Origin: Mobilicoccus sp032056465
Lineage (GTDB): Bacteria; Actinomycetota; Actinomycetes; Actinomycetales; Dermatophilaceae
Strand: one strand, 5' to 3'
DNA: 64,000 bases
NCBI RefSeq assembly: GCF_032056465.1
Contig: NZ_DAMBCL010000004.1
This document shows, piece after piece, positions 42,418-50,745 of the stretch; position 1 is the stretch's first letter; each line of letters begins with the position of its first letter. Under the pieces are notes generated by a model, which saw only the letters and a list, made by a program, of their open reading frames with translations, made no database searches and was not told the DNA's origin. A program made the position numbers and the translations under genes.

Positions 42418-43457
42418 CAGACCCGCCGCCGGTAGGCCGAGGGGCCGACGAGGGCACCGGTCATCGGGATGTCGAGCATGTTCTTCAGACCCGGGGTGGC
42501 CTCGACGATGCGCGGCACGACGTTGACGGCGATGGCCTGCGTGGCCTTGCCGCCCGCGTACTCGGGGTTGATCTGCATCGAGACCTCGGGCGTGCCGTGG
42601 ATCGTGACGTAGTCGCCGGTGCCCTGGCCCTCCAGTTCGGGCAGCACCTGCTGGGGGTGGACGAGGGTGAGGACGACCTCGTCGCCGCGGTAGCCGAGCA
42701 GGGTCTGCTTGCACCCCGCCACCATGCCCGGCTCGATCGTGATGTGCGGGGTCTCGCGGCGGACGGTCGAGACGATCGGCTCGCGCTTCTGCTCGATGCG
42801 GTCGATGCCGAGGCCCAGGGCGTCGCTGATCATGCGGGCCGACTCCGGGAAGCCGATGTGCCCGTCGACCGAGCCGTCCTCGACACCGGCGAGGAACTCC
42901 TCCTCCGACAGGCCCACACCCTGCGTCCGCATGACCGTCGGGCCGTAGGGCGAGAGGTCGTTGACCCGGGTGGCCTCGATGGAGGTCACCTCGAGGCAGC
43001 CGGCGGTGAGGGCGACGACGAGGGTGTCCATCGACAGGCCGGGGTTGACCCCGGTCCCGATGATCGAGACCCCGTTCGCCTTGGCCAGGTCGTCGAGCTC
43101 GCGTGCGGCCTCGGGAGACTGCGCCTCGGGGGAGGCCATCTCCTCGGCGATGCTCACACAGTTGATGCCCGCCGAGAGGATGGTCCGCAGATCGTCGATC
43201 TGCTCCTTGACCCATGAGGTCGTCGCGATGATGACGCAGTCGACGTCGTCCTTGTTCAGCACGGAGGAGGGGTCGTCGGTGACGGTGGCGCCGAGATCGG
43301 TGTCGAGACCCAGCACCTCGCCGAGCGGTCTGCCGACGTACTCCGGGCGCGTGTCGATGCCGCCGACCAGTTGCAGGCCCTCCTTGCCGGCCACGAGGCG
43401 GGCCATGCCGCTCCCCATCGCACCGAGACCCCATTGGACGACGCGCAGCGTTGACAT
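42417..43457 (-). CDS. ord: 2,4-diaminopentanoate dehydrogenase
   Basis: A 346-residue oxidoreductase. The dinucleotide motif QWGLGAMGSGMARLV (8-22) opens a Rossmann domain of the dihydrodipicolinate reductase-like group; GTGVNPGLSMDTLV and IEATRVNDLSPYG follow as in clostridial Ord. It oxidatively deaminates (2R,4S)-2,4-diaminopentanoate to 2-amino-4-oxopentanoate with NAD(P). It is the first gene of the operon. ATG at 43457 has AAGGAG seven bases upstream, after a leader of about 60 bases that starts with a stem-loop. Confidence 0.95.
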   Translation of the reverse strand: MSTLRVVQWGLGAMGSGMARLVAGKEGLQLVGGIDTRPEYVGRPLGEVLGLDTDLGATVTDDPSSVLNKDDVDCVIIATTSWVKEQIDDLRTILSAGINCVSIAEEMASPEAQSPEAARELDDLAKANGVSIIGTGVNPGLSMDTLVVALTAGCLEVTSIEATRVNDLSPYGPTVMRTQGVGLSEEEFLAGVEDGSVDGHIGFPESARMISDALGLGIDRIEQKREPIVSTVRRETPHITIEPGMVAGCKQTLLGYRGDEVVLTLVHPQQVLPELEGQGTGDYVTIHGTPEVSMQINPEYAGGKATQAIAVNVVPRIVEATPGLKNMLDIPMTGALVGPSAYRRRV

Positions 43458-43491
43458 TGACCACTCCTTCGACGGCATCTGTGCAGACCAG

Positions 43492-43531
43492 GGGCCACGG
43501 GGGTGAACCGTGGCCCGGTCCGTCAACCGTA
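43492..43531 (-). promoter_or_regulatory. ornithine operon promoter box and 5' stem-loop
   Basis: On the minus strand TACGGT (43531-43526) is a likely -10; the start site would be near 43519. Three bases later the RNA can form a 9-bp stem, gggccacgg/ccgtggccc (43516-43508 with 43500-43492), loop of seven bases. It may stabilise the mRNA or act as a regulatory leader. No B12 box is seen. Confidence 0.5.
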
Positions 43532-43593
43532 ATCCGGGGCGGTGCCTCCTGTCCGGGGAATCCGGAGACCGTGACGGGCGTGCGCGGGTGGTG

Positions 43594-44058
43594 TCAGCCC
43601 TCGTGTTCGGCGGCCGCGACCTCGGCCTCGCCGACCCGGGTCTCCGCGGCGGCGATCGCCGTCGCGCCGAGCAGGGCGCCGGGCTCGTCCCGCCGCGTGA
43701 CGAGGCGGTCGATGCTGTTGTCGCTCGGGTCGACGAGCACGACCCGGGGATGGAAGTCGCTCGGCACCGGCTCCGGCACGAGCTGGTAGGCCATGATGAT
43801 GACGAGGTCGCCCGGCTGGACGAGACGGGCGGCCGCCCCGTTGAGCTGGATCTCCCCCGACCCCCGCGCGCCCGGGATGGTGTAGGTCTCGAGGCGCGCG
43901 CCGTTGTCGATGTCGACGACCTGGACCCGTTCGTAGCTGAGGATGCCCGCCGCGTCGAGGAGGTCCTCGTCGACGGTGATGGAGCCGACGTAGTGCAGGT
44001 CGGCGGCCGTGACCCGGGCGCGGTGGATCTTGCCGGTCACCATGGTGCGAAAGGCCAC
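43594..44058 (-). CDS. panD: aspartate 1-decarboxylase
   Basis: A 154-residue pyruvoyl enzyme proenzyme. MVTGKIHRARVTAADLHYVGSITVD places the self-cleavage site at Gly25-Ser26; LDAAGILSYERVQVVDIDNGARLETY, RGSGEIQLNGAAARLV and GDLVIIMAY complete the PanD fold. It makes beta-alanine for pantothenate and CoA. About 30 Ala/Glu-rich residues are added at the C-terminus. The GTG at 44058 is chosen because it reproduces the usual FRTM start; GTG 44073 and ATG 44043 are alternatives. It lies 136 bases upstream of ord on the same strand. Confidence 0.9.
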   Translation of the reverse strand: MAFRTMVTGKIHRARVTAADLHYVGSITVDEDLLDAAGILSYERVQVVDIDNGARLETYTIPGARGSGEIQLNGAAARLVQPGDLVIIMAYQLVPEPVPSDFHPRVVLVDPSDNSIDRLVTRRDEPGALLGATAIAAAETRVGEAEVAAAEHEG

Positions 44059-44260
44059 GATGCGTTCTCCCACGAAATCGGTGAGTCACCCGCGGGACGC
44101 CGCCGGGCCGCCTCGACGATAGGGGGCCCGCCCCGTCCGCTCCAACCGGGACGGGCCCGACGGGTGCGAGATGGGTCACCCTCGGCGACCTCGATCCGGG
44201 GTCGGGCGGCGGGGCACGGGGTTAGCCTGGCGCCACGGCCGATCAGGAAGGCGATGCCCC
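44059..44260. other. divergent intergenic region panD/dhaK
   Basis: About 200 bases. TAGCCT (44223-44228) is a candidate -10 for the plus-strand dihydroxyacetone kinase gene, giving a leader of about 26 bases with AGGAAGG as ribosome binding site. No equally clear box is seen for panD, and no gene or riboswitch is evident. Confidence 0.5.
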
Positions 44261-46054
44261 ATGCAGAAGATCATCGACGATCCCACCGACCTCGTTCGCG
44301 GAGCCCTCACCGGCATGGCCGGTGCCCACCCGGAGCTCGACGTCGATGTCGAGAACTCGATCGTCTATCGGGCGACCCCCAAGGAGGCCGGCAAGGTCGC
44401 GCTGCTCTCGGGCGGCGGCTCGGGCCACGAACCGATGCACGGCGGGTTCGTCGGCCACGGGATGCTCGACGCCGCGTGCGCCGGTGCGGTCTTCACCTCC
44501 CCGGTGCCGGACCAGATCCAGGTCGCGACCACCCGCGTCGACCGCGGGGCGGGCGTCCTCCACATCGTCAAGAACTACTCCGGCGACGTGATGAACTTCG
44601 AGATGGCCGCCGAGGCGGCCGACGGCGTCGAGGTCGCGACGGTCATCACCGCCGACGACGTCTCCGTCGAGGACAGCACCTACAGCACCGGGCGCCGCGG
44701 GGTCGGCGTCACCGTGCTGCTCGAGAAGATCGTCGGTGCCGCGGCCGAGGAGGGCCTCGACCTCGAGGGCTGCCGGTCGCTCGCCCAGCGGGTGGCGGAC
44801 TCCGGGCGCTCGATGGGGGTCGCGCTCACCTCGGGGACCGTGCCCGCCGCCGGGCATCCCACCTTCGACCTGCCGGAAGGCCGGATGGAGGTCGGTGTCG
44901 GCATCCACGGCGAACCCGGGCGCCGGACCGACGATCTCGGCACCGCGACGGAGATCGCCCGCGTGCTCGTCGAACCGATCCTCGCCGACCGTGACTTCAC
45001 CTCCGGCCCCGTCCTCAGCTTCGTCAACGGCATGGGCGGCACGCCCCTGTTGGAGCTGTACAACCTGTCGGCCGACATCGATGCGCTCCTGGAGGAGGCG
45101 GGCGTCGAGGTCGTCCGGCACCTCGTCGGGCCGTACATCACGAGCCTGGAGATGGCGGGCGCCTCGCTCACCCTGCTCTCCCTCGACCCCGAGATGCTGC
45201 GGTACTGGGACGCGCCGGTGAACACGCCCGGCCTCCGGTGGGGCGCAGCGCACGCCCCGGCCGGCTCCCGCAGCGAGGGCCGTCGCTCGGCGTCCGCGAC
45301 CGGTGGCGCTGCGGCGGCCCCCGCCGAGGGCCGGCCCGCGACGGTCTCCCCCGAGCGGCGCGAGGCCCCTCCGTCGGCCGCCCGGCCCGCCGCCGCGTCG
45401 GGCGCCCCCGGAACGGTGGGCGCGAGGACGGTCGAGGCCTGGTTGCGGGAGTTCGCCCGCCTCGTCACGGAGCACGAGACGACGCTCACCGACCTCGACG
45501 CGGCGATCGGCGACGCCGATCACGGCGCGAACATGGTCCGCGGCATGAACGCCGTCGTCGCCTACCTCGACGAGCTGGAGGATGTCGACGAGGTAGGTCC
45601 GTCGACCGTGTTGTCGAAGGCCGGGACGACCCTCGTGAGCAAGGTCGGCGGCGCCTCCGGACCGCTCTACGGCACGCTTCTCATGCGCACCGGTAAGGCG
45701 TGCGGTGACGCTCCCGACCTCGACGCGACGACCCTCGCCAGTGCCCTGCGGGCCGGGGTCGAGGGCGTGATGGCCCGAGGCAGGTCCGAGACCGGCGAGA
45801 AGACGATGCTCGACGCCCTCGTCCCGGCGCTCGACGCCTTCGACGCCGCGGGCGGCGACCTCGTCGTCGCGCTCGACGCCGCCGCGGCCGCCGCGGAGGA
45901 GGGCCGCGACGCGACGACCGACATGGTCGCGTCCAAGGGCCGGGCCTCCTACCTGGGTGACCGGTCCGTCGGCCACCAGGACCCCGGAGCGACCTCCGCG
46001 GCGCTCCTCGTCACGGCGCTGCGGACCGCGGTCGCCTCGACCACGAAGGAGTAG
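44261..46054 (+). CDS. dihydroxyacetone kinase, fused DhaK-DhaL
   Basis: A 597-residue fusion. Residues 1-328 are DhaK: GGGSGHEP at 51-58 and His216 in GIHGEPG, which binds dihydroxyacetone covalently. Residues 329-386 are an Ala/Pro/Arg-rich linker. Residues 387-597 are DhaL, with the Mg-ADP site DLDAAIGDADHG (411-422) and LSKAGTTLVSKVGGASGPLYG. PTS-type systems normally keep these as two proteins, and the adjacent dhaM indicates a PTS-dependent mechanism. The kinase phosphorylates dihydroxyacetone using phosphate from DhaM. AGGAAGG precedes the ATG by nine bases. Confidence 0.92.
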   Translation: MQKIIDDPTDLVRGALTGMAGAHPELDVDVENSIVYRATPKEAGKVALLSGGGSGHEPMHGGFVGHGMLDAACAGAVFTSPVPDQIQVATTRVDRGAGVLHIVKNYSGDVMNFEMAAEAADGVEVATVITADDVSVEDSTYSTGRRGVGVTVLLEKIVGAAAEEGLDLEGCRSLAQRVADSGRSMGVALTSGTVPAAGHPTFDLPEGRMEVGVGIHGEPGRRTDDLGTATEIARVLVEPILADRDFTSGPVLSFVNGMGGTPLLELYNLSADIDALLEEAGVEVVRHLVGPYITSLEMAGASLTLLSLDPEMLRYWDAPVNTPGLRWGAAHAPAGSRSEGRRSASATGGAAAAPAEGRPATVSPERREAPPSAARPAAASGAPGTVGARTVEAWLREFARLVTEHETTLTDLDAAIGDADHGANMVRGMNAVVAYLDELEDVDEVGPSTVLSKAGTTLVSKVGGASGPLYGTLLMRTGKACGDAPDLDATTLASALRAGVEGVMARGRSETGEKTMLDALVPALDAFDAAGGDLVVALDAAAAAAEEGRDATTDMVASKGRASYLGDRSVGHQDPGATSAALLVTALRTAVASTTKE

Positions 46055-46056
46055 TC

Positions 46057-46473
46057 ATGAGTGTCGGATTCGTCGTCGTCAGCCACAGCCGCGCCCTCGC
46101 CGAGGCCGCCGTGACCCTGGCGTCGCAGATGATCCCCGGTGACCCCGTGCCCATCGAGCTCGCCGCCGGGACCGCCGACGGTGGCCTCGGCACCGACGCC
46201 ACCGCGATCCAGACCGCGATCGAGCGGGTCGACGAGGCCGTGGACGACGGCGTCATCGTGCTGCTCGACCTCGGCTCGGCGATCATGTCGACCGAGATGG
46301 CCCTGGAGATGCTCGAGGACGTGGTCCGCGACCGCGTCGACGTCTCCCCCGGCCCGCTCGTCGAGGGGCTCGTCATCGGGGTCGTCCAGGCCTCCACGGG
46401 CGCCAAGCGGTCACGGGTCCTCCGGGTCACGCGGGACGCGCTGCAGTCGAAGTCCACCCAGCTCGGCGGCTGA
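46057..46473 (+). CDS. dhaM: PTS phosphocarrier DhaM (EIIA-type domain only)
   Basis: A 138-residue EIIA-mannose-like protein. VVVSHS carries His10, the phosphorylation site; LLDLGSAIMSTEMALEML and GPLVEGLVIGVVQAS are typical DhaM elements. It passes phosphate from HPr to the ADP bound on DhaL. HPr and enzyme I domains, fused in the E. coli protein, are absent and would come from elsewhere in the genome. It starts two bases after the kinase stop. Confidence 0.92.
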   Translation: MSVGFVVVSHSRALAEAAVTLASQMIPGDPVPIELAAGTADGGLGTDATAIQTAIERVDEAVDDGVIVLLDLGSAIMSTEMALEMLEDVVRDRVDVSPGPLVEGLVIGVVQASTGAKRSRVLRVTRDALQSKSTQLGG

Positions 46474-46528
46474 GGAGCGGTCGGCTCCGTCGCCCGGAGC
46501 CCGTCGGTGCGCCTGCGAGGATGCGCGC

Positions 46529-47068
46529 ATGCGTGAATACCTCACCATCTCGCCGGCGCAGGCCGCCGCGGTCGTCCTCTCAGCGGTCGGTATGTACGGG
46601 GCGTTCCTCGTCCTCGTCCGGGTGTTCGGGGCCCGGGTGCTGGCCCGCATGTCGACGTTCGACTTCGTCGTCACGCTCATGCTCGGCGCGATCGCCGGGC
46701 GCGTGATCCTCGGGGACACCCCCGTCCTCGAGGCCGGTGTCCTCGGGCTCGGGACGCTGCTGATCCTCGAGGTCGCCGTGGGCAAGTTGCGCACGATCCC
46801 GCGCGTGCACCGGTGGCTCACCCCCGCCCCGATCCTCATCCTCGAGGGGGGTCGGGTGCTCGAGGACGGCCTTCGACGTGCGCACATCACGATCGACGAG
46901 GTCGCCGGCGCGCTGCGCACCCAGGGCATCCGGCACCTCGACGAGGTCGCCTACGGCATCTTCGAACCCACCGGGGCGATCAGCCTCCTGCGGATCGGCC
47001 GCGACGTCGACGACCGTCTGCTCACCGACGTCGTCCGGCCCGAGGTCGGCCCCCCGGCCGAGCGCTGA
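46529..47068 (+). CDS. DUF421 (YetF-type) membrane protein
   Basis: A 179-residue protein with three N-terminal transmembrane helices (AAAVVLSAVGMYGAFLVLV, FVVTLMLGAIAGRVILG, LEAGVLGLGTLLILEVAVG) and a cytosolic C-terminal domain containing LILEGGRVLEDGLRRAHITIDEVAGALRTQGI. These match DUF421/YetF, function unknown. GAGGAT lies six bases before the ATG, a possible leaderless arrangement. It converges with the DUF3817 gene across a hairpin. Confidence 0.87.
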   Translation: MREYLTISPAQAAAVVLSAVGMYGAFLVLVRVFGARVLARMSTFDFVVTLMLGAIAGRVILGDTPVLEAGVLGLGTLLILEVAVGKLRTIPRVHRWLTPAPILILEGGRVLEDGLRRAHITIDEVAGALRTQGIRHLDEVAYGIFEPTGAISLLRIGRDVDDRLLTDVVRPEVGPPAER

Positions 47069-47084
47069 GACGCCCCCGGACGAG

Positions 47085-47125
47085 CCATCCGCGCCGCCCC
47101 CGGAGGACGGGGACGGCGCGGATGG
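47085..47125. terminator. hairpin between convergent genes
   Basis: A 12-bp inverted repeat, ccatccgcgccg (47085-47096) with cggcgcggatgg (47114-47125), 17-base loop. It lies between DUF421 (+) and the end of the suf/DUF3817 operon (-). Confidence 0.75.
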
Positions 47126-47155
47126 GAGCGAGGGTGTGAGGCCGACTCGCGAGGC

Positions 47156-47659
47156 TCAGGAGAACCACTGCCACGGCGGGCCGAGGGCGAGCAGTACCGA
47201 GAACACGACGGCGAGGCCGATGAGGGTGAGGAGCAACGCGGGCACGGGGTGCCGCAGCGCCGTCGCGACGATGCGTTCGACCGGTCCGCTCGGCGACTCC
47301 GCGAGGAGCCGCCACCGCGGGGCGAGCAGTCCACGCCGAGCGGCGGAGCGCTCGAACGGGATCGTCGCGTACGGCAGCACCGACGAGCCCAGCCCGAGGA
47401 ACAGGTCCTTCGTCCGCCAACGCCGGTCGACGGCGACGAGGATCGTCGCGGTGACGTAGGAGAGGAACACGAACCCGTGGACTCCCCCGCCGAGGCGCAC
47501 GCCGAGGTCGGTGACGTCGAAGACGTACTTGAGGAGCATGCCGATGATGAGCAGCGTCCACGTGACGGCCTCGGCGAACGCGAGGGTGCCGTAGAGCCGT
47601 TCGGGGCCGGTGGTGAGGCGGCGGTCGTCGGCCGTGGTCGACAGGTCGTCGCGGGTCAT
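47156..47659 (-). CDS. DUF3817 membrane protein
   Basis: A 167-residue protein with four likely transmembrane segments, including FAEAVTWTLLIIGMLLKYV, GGGVHGFVFLSYVTATILVAV and a final PALLLTLIGLAVVFSVLLAL. The EAVTWTLL and VHGFVFL motifs are those of DUF3817. The last domain repeat is followed by an extra helix in place of a tail. It starts seven bases after the sufT-like stop, so it probably belongs to the end of the suf operon. The function is unknown. Confidence 0.85.
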   Translation of the reverse strand: MTRDDLSTTADDRRLTTGPERLYGTLAFAEAVTWTLLIIGMLLKYVFDVTDLGVRLGGGVHGFVFLSYVTATILVAVDRRWRTKDLFLGLGSSVLPYATIPFERSAARRGLLAPRWRLLAESPSGPVERIVATALRHPVPALLLTLIGLAVVFSVLLALGPPWQWFS

Positions 47660-47666
47660 CGGCGCC

Positions 47667-48056
47667 TCAGACGTTGAACCCGAGCGCACGCAGCTGCTCA
47701 CGGCCGTCGTCGGTGATCTTGTCCGGGCCCCACGGCGGCATCCACACCCAGTTGATGCGGTGGTCGGAGACGATGCCCTCGAGCGCCTGGGCGGTCTGGT
47801 CCTCGATGACGTCGGTGAGCGGACAGGCCGCGCTCGTGAGCGTCATGTCGACGATCGCGGTGTTCGCGGAATCGACGGTGACGCCGTAGACGAGGCCGAG
47901 GTCGACGACGTTGATACCGAGTTCGGGGTCGACGACGTCGCGCATCGCCTCCTCGACGTCGGCGGCGTTCGCGGGGGTCGTGCCGGCCGAGGGTGCGGCC
48001 GCGACGGGAGCGTCCGAGGCCGGTGCGGCGGCAGTGCCGGTGAGATGGTCGGTCAT
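47667..48056 (-). CDS. sufT: SufT-like metal-sulfur cluster assembly factor (DUF59)
   Basis: A 129-residue protein with an Ala/Pro-rich N-terminus (about 30 residues) and a DUF59 domain: VVDPELGINVVDLGLVYGV, DMTLTSAACPLTDV with the conserved cysteine, and WMPPWGPDKITDDGREQLRALG. DUF59 proteins help mature 4Fe-4S proteins. Its ATG overlaps the sufU stop (ATGA). Confidence 0.9.
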   Translation of the reverse strand: MTDHLTGTAAAPASDAPVAAAPSAGTTPANAADVEEAMRDVVDPELGINVVDLGLVYGVTVDSANTAIVDMTLTSAACPLTDVIEDQTAQALEGIVSDHRINWVWMPPWGPDKITDDGREQLRALGFNV

Positions 48057-48550
48057 CGTTCCTCCAGGGGGGCGGCGGGGGTGGCGGCGGTGAGGGCGCC
48101 CGAGACGGTCGTGTCCGCGCCGGCGCGGGCGAGGGCGTCGAGGAGCGCCGACCAGCCGAGCAGCGCGCACTTGACGCGGGCGGGGTACTGGGCGACGCCG
48201 GCGAGGGCGACCCCGTCGCCGATGACCTCCTCGTCGCCGGGGTCCTTGCCCCGGCTCGTGAGCATCGACTTCATCGCCTCGTAGGTCGCGAGCACCTCGG
48301 TGATCGGGTACCCGATGGACTCCTCGGCGAGGATCGAGGTCGACGCGACCGAGATCGAACAGCCGAGCGCGTCGTAGCTGACGTCGGAGAGGACCTGGGT
48401 GCCGTCCTGCTCGCTGAGGTGGACACGGAGCGTGACCTCGTCACCGCAGCTCGTGTTGACGTGGTGGACCTCGGACTCGAACGGCTCGCGCAGCCCGGCA
48501 TGCTGGGGGTGCTTGCTGTGATCGAGGATCAACTGCTGGTAGAGGTCCAT
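48053..48550 (-). CDS. sufU: Fe-S cluster assembly sulfurtransferase SufU
   Basis: A 165-residue zinc-dependent SufU. Ligands are Cys35 with Asp37 (TSCGDEV), Cys64 (ALGCSIS) and Cys128 (ARVKCALLGW). It accepts sulfur from SufS in Gram-positive bacteria. The extra loop before the last cysteine distinguishes SufU from IscU. The C-terminal 25 residues are Ala/Thr-rich. The start overlaps the sufS stop by one base. Confidence 0.95.
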   Translation of the reverse strand: MDLYQQLILDHSKHPQHAGLREPFESEVHHVNTSCGDEVTLRVHLSEQDGTQVLSDVSYDALGCSISVASTSILAEESIGYPITEVLATYEAMKSMLTSRGKDPGDEEVIGDGVALAGVAQYPARVKCALLGWSALLDALARAGADTTVSGALTAATPAAPLEER

Positions 48551-49932
48551 CACGCGACTCCGAAGATCTCGGGCACCCGGTCCAGCGCGGTGATGAACGC
48601 GTCGATCTCCTCGCGGGTGGTGTAGACCTGGAAGCTCACCCGGGTCGAGGCGGGGACGCGCAGAGCGCGGTGCAGCGGCCACGCGCAGTGGTGACCGGTA
48701 CGCACGGCGACGCCGGAGTCGTCGAGGATCTGGCCGACGTCGTGCGGGTGCACTCCGTCGACGACGAACGCGACGGCCCCGACCCGGCGCTGCGGGTCGG
48801 TCGGCCCGAGCACCCGCACCCACGGACGCTCGGCGAGTCGCGCCAGGGTGTAGCCGACGAGGTCGCGGTCGTGGGCCGCGACCCGGTCCATGCCGATCTC
48901 CGACAGGTAGTCCACTGCGGCGCCGAGCCCGACGACCTGCGCCGTCATCGGCACACCGGCCTCGAAACGCTGCGGCGGCGCCGCGTACGTCGACCCCTCC
49001 ATACGGACGACCTCGATCATCGAGCCGCCCGTCACGTACGGCGGCATCGCGGCGAGGAGGTCGTAGCGGCCCCACAGGACACCGATGCCGCTCGGGCCGA
49101 GGACCTTGTGACCGGTGAACGCCATGAAGTCGACACCGAGGTCGGCGACGTCGACCGGGATGTGCGGGACCGACTGGCAGCCGTCGAGGACGGTGAGCGC
49201 ACCGACCTCCTTGGCGCGGGCGACGATGCGGGGCACGTCGACGAGGGTGCCGAGCACGTTGCTCACGTGGGTGAACGCGACGAGCTTCGTGCGCTCCGTG
49301 ATGCTCGAGAGCTCGGGGTCGAGCTCGCCGTCGGCGTCGATCTCCAGCCACGTCAGCGTGGCGCCGGTGCGGCGGCAGAACTCCTGCCACGGCACGAGGT
49401 TCGCGTGGTGCTCGAGCGTGGTGACGCAGACCTCGTCGCCGGGGCCGATGCGCAACCGGTCGGCGAGGAGGGGGTCGACGCCGTCGAGCGCGCCGGGGGC
49501 GTTCGCGTTCGAGAGCGCGTAGGCGACGAGGTTGATCGCCTCGGTGCCGTTGCGGGTGAACACGACCTCCTGCGCCGGGGCACCGATGAACTCGCCGATG
49601 CGCTCACGCGCCGACTCGTACAGGTCGGTCGCCTCCTCGGCGAGCTGGTGCGCGCCGCGGTGGACCGCGGCGTTGTGGTGCTCGTAGAAGTCCCGTTCGG
49701 CGTCGAGGACCGCGCGCGGCTTCTGCGAGGTCGCGCCCGAGTCGAGGTAGACGAGCGGCTTGCCGCCGCGCACGGTGCGACCCAGGATCGGGAAGTCCGC
49801 CCGCAGCCGGGCGATCTCCTCGGCGTCGGGGGCGGGGCGTGCGGTCACCCCCGCCTCCTCACGGGAGACCTCGGGGGTGTGCGGCGCCGTCGTGCCCGAG
49901 GTCGTGGCGTCGTCGGTGAATGCCGTGGTCAT
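48550..49932 (-). CDS. sufS: cysteine desulfurase SufS
   Basis: A 460-residue class II (SufS) cysteine desulfurase. Lys276 in FTGHKVLGPSG binds PLP, HRGAHQLAEEATDLYE and TLEHHANLVPW are typical, and Cys416 in RTGHHCAWP is the persulfide cysteine. It frees sulfur from cysteine for SufBCD. The first 38 residues are a variable extension. The ATG overlaps the sufC stop by one base. Confidence 0.96.
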   Translation of the reverse strand: MTTAFTDDATTSGTTAPHTPEVSREEAGVTARPAPDAEEIARLRADFPILGRTVRGGKPLVYLDSGATSQKPRAVLDAERDFYEHHNAAVHRGAHQLAEEATDLYESARERIGEFIGAPAQEVVFTRNGTEAINLVAYALSNANAPGALDGVDPLLADRLRIGPGDEVCVTTLEHHANLVPWQEFCRRTGATLTWLEIDADGELDPELSSITERTKLVAFTHVSNVLGTLVDVPRIVARAKEVGALTVLDGCQSVPHIPVDVADLGVDFMAFTGHKVLGPSGIGVLWGRYDLLAAMPPYVTGGSMIEVVRMEGSTYAAPPQRFEAGVPMTAQVVGLGAAVDYLSEIGMDRVAAHDRDLVGYTLARLAERPWVRVLGPTDPQRRVGAVAFVVDGVHPHDVGQILDDSGVAVRTGHHCAWPLHRALRVPASTRVSFQVYTTREEIDAFITALDRVPEIFGVA

Positions 49933-50723
49933 CAGGCGTTCGCCGCCACGTCCTGGGTGGTGAAGCGGTCGTAGCCCTCCTCCTCGAGGCGGTCGGCCAA
50001 CTCGGGGCCGCCCTCCTCGGCGATCCGACCGTCGACGAAGACGTGGACGTGGTCGGGGGTGATGTACCGCAGGATCCGCGTGTAGTGCGTGATGAGCAGG
50101 ACGCCCATGTCGTTCGAGGCCTTGGCGCGGTTGACGCCCTCGGAGACCACGCGCAGCGCGTCGACGTCGAGACCGGAGTCGGTCTCGTCGAGCACGGCGA
50201 ACCGCGGCTTGAGCAGCTCCATCTGGAGGATCTCGTGGCGCTTCTTCTCACCGCCGGAGAAGCCCACGTTGACGTCCCGCTCGGCGAACGTGGAGTCCAT
50301 CTTGAGGTCGGCCATCGCGTTCTTGACCTCCTTGACCCACGTGCGCAGCTTGGGCGCCTCGCCGTCGACCGCGGTCTTCGCGGTGCGCAGGAAGTTGCTC
50401 ACCGAGACGCCGGTGACCTCGACGGGGTACTGCATCGCGAGGAACAGACCGGCGCGGGCGCGCTCGTCGACGCTCATCGCGAGGACGTCCTCGCCGTCGA
50501 GGGTGACGGTCCCCTGGGTGACGCTGTACTTGGGGTGGCCGGCGATGCTGTAGGCCAGGGTGGACTTGCCCGAGCCGTTGGGGCCCATGATCGCGTGCGT
50601 CTCCCCCGACCGGATGGTCAGGTCGACGCCCTTGAGGATCTCCTTGGGGCCGTTCTCGGTCTCGACGCTGACGTGCAGGTCGCGGATCTCCAGCACGGAG
50701 GGCTGCCGGGTGGTCTCGCTCAT
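49932..50723 (-). CDS. sufC: Fe-S cluster assembly ATPase SufC
   Basis: A 263-residue ABC-type ATPase. Walker A GPNGSGKS (47-54), the SufC-specific signature FSGGEKKRHEILQM, Walker B FAVLDETDSGLDVDALR, and the H-loop THYTRILRY are all present. It drives SufBD in cluster assembly. It starts 22 bases after the Rieske-type gene, and the operon continues with sufS. Confidence 0.96.
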   Translation of the reverse strand: MSETTRQPSVLEIRDLHVSVETENGPKEILKGVDLTIRSGETHAIMGPNGSGKSTLAYSIAGHPKYSVTQGTVTLDGEDVLAMSVDERARAGLFLAMQYPVEVTGVSVSNFLRTAKTAVDGEAPKLRTWVKEVKNAMADLKMDSTFAERDVNVGFSGGEKKRHEILQMELLKPRFAVLDETDSGLDVDALRVVSEGVNRAKASNDMGVLLITHYTRILRYITPDHVHVFVDGRIAEEGGPELADRLEEEGYDRFTTQDVAANA

Positions 50724-50745
50724 GTCTCGCTCCAGGTGAGGGTGA

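Noticed and set aside
43458..43593. Cobalamin riboswitch upstream of ord
   Set aside because: No B12 box (GCC-x-CTG core) or the expected 200-base folded leader; the interval is only 136 bases.
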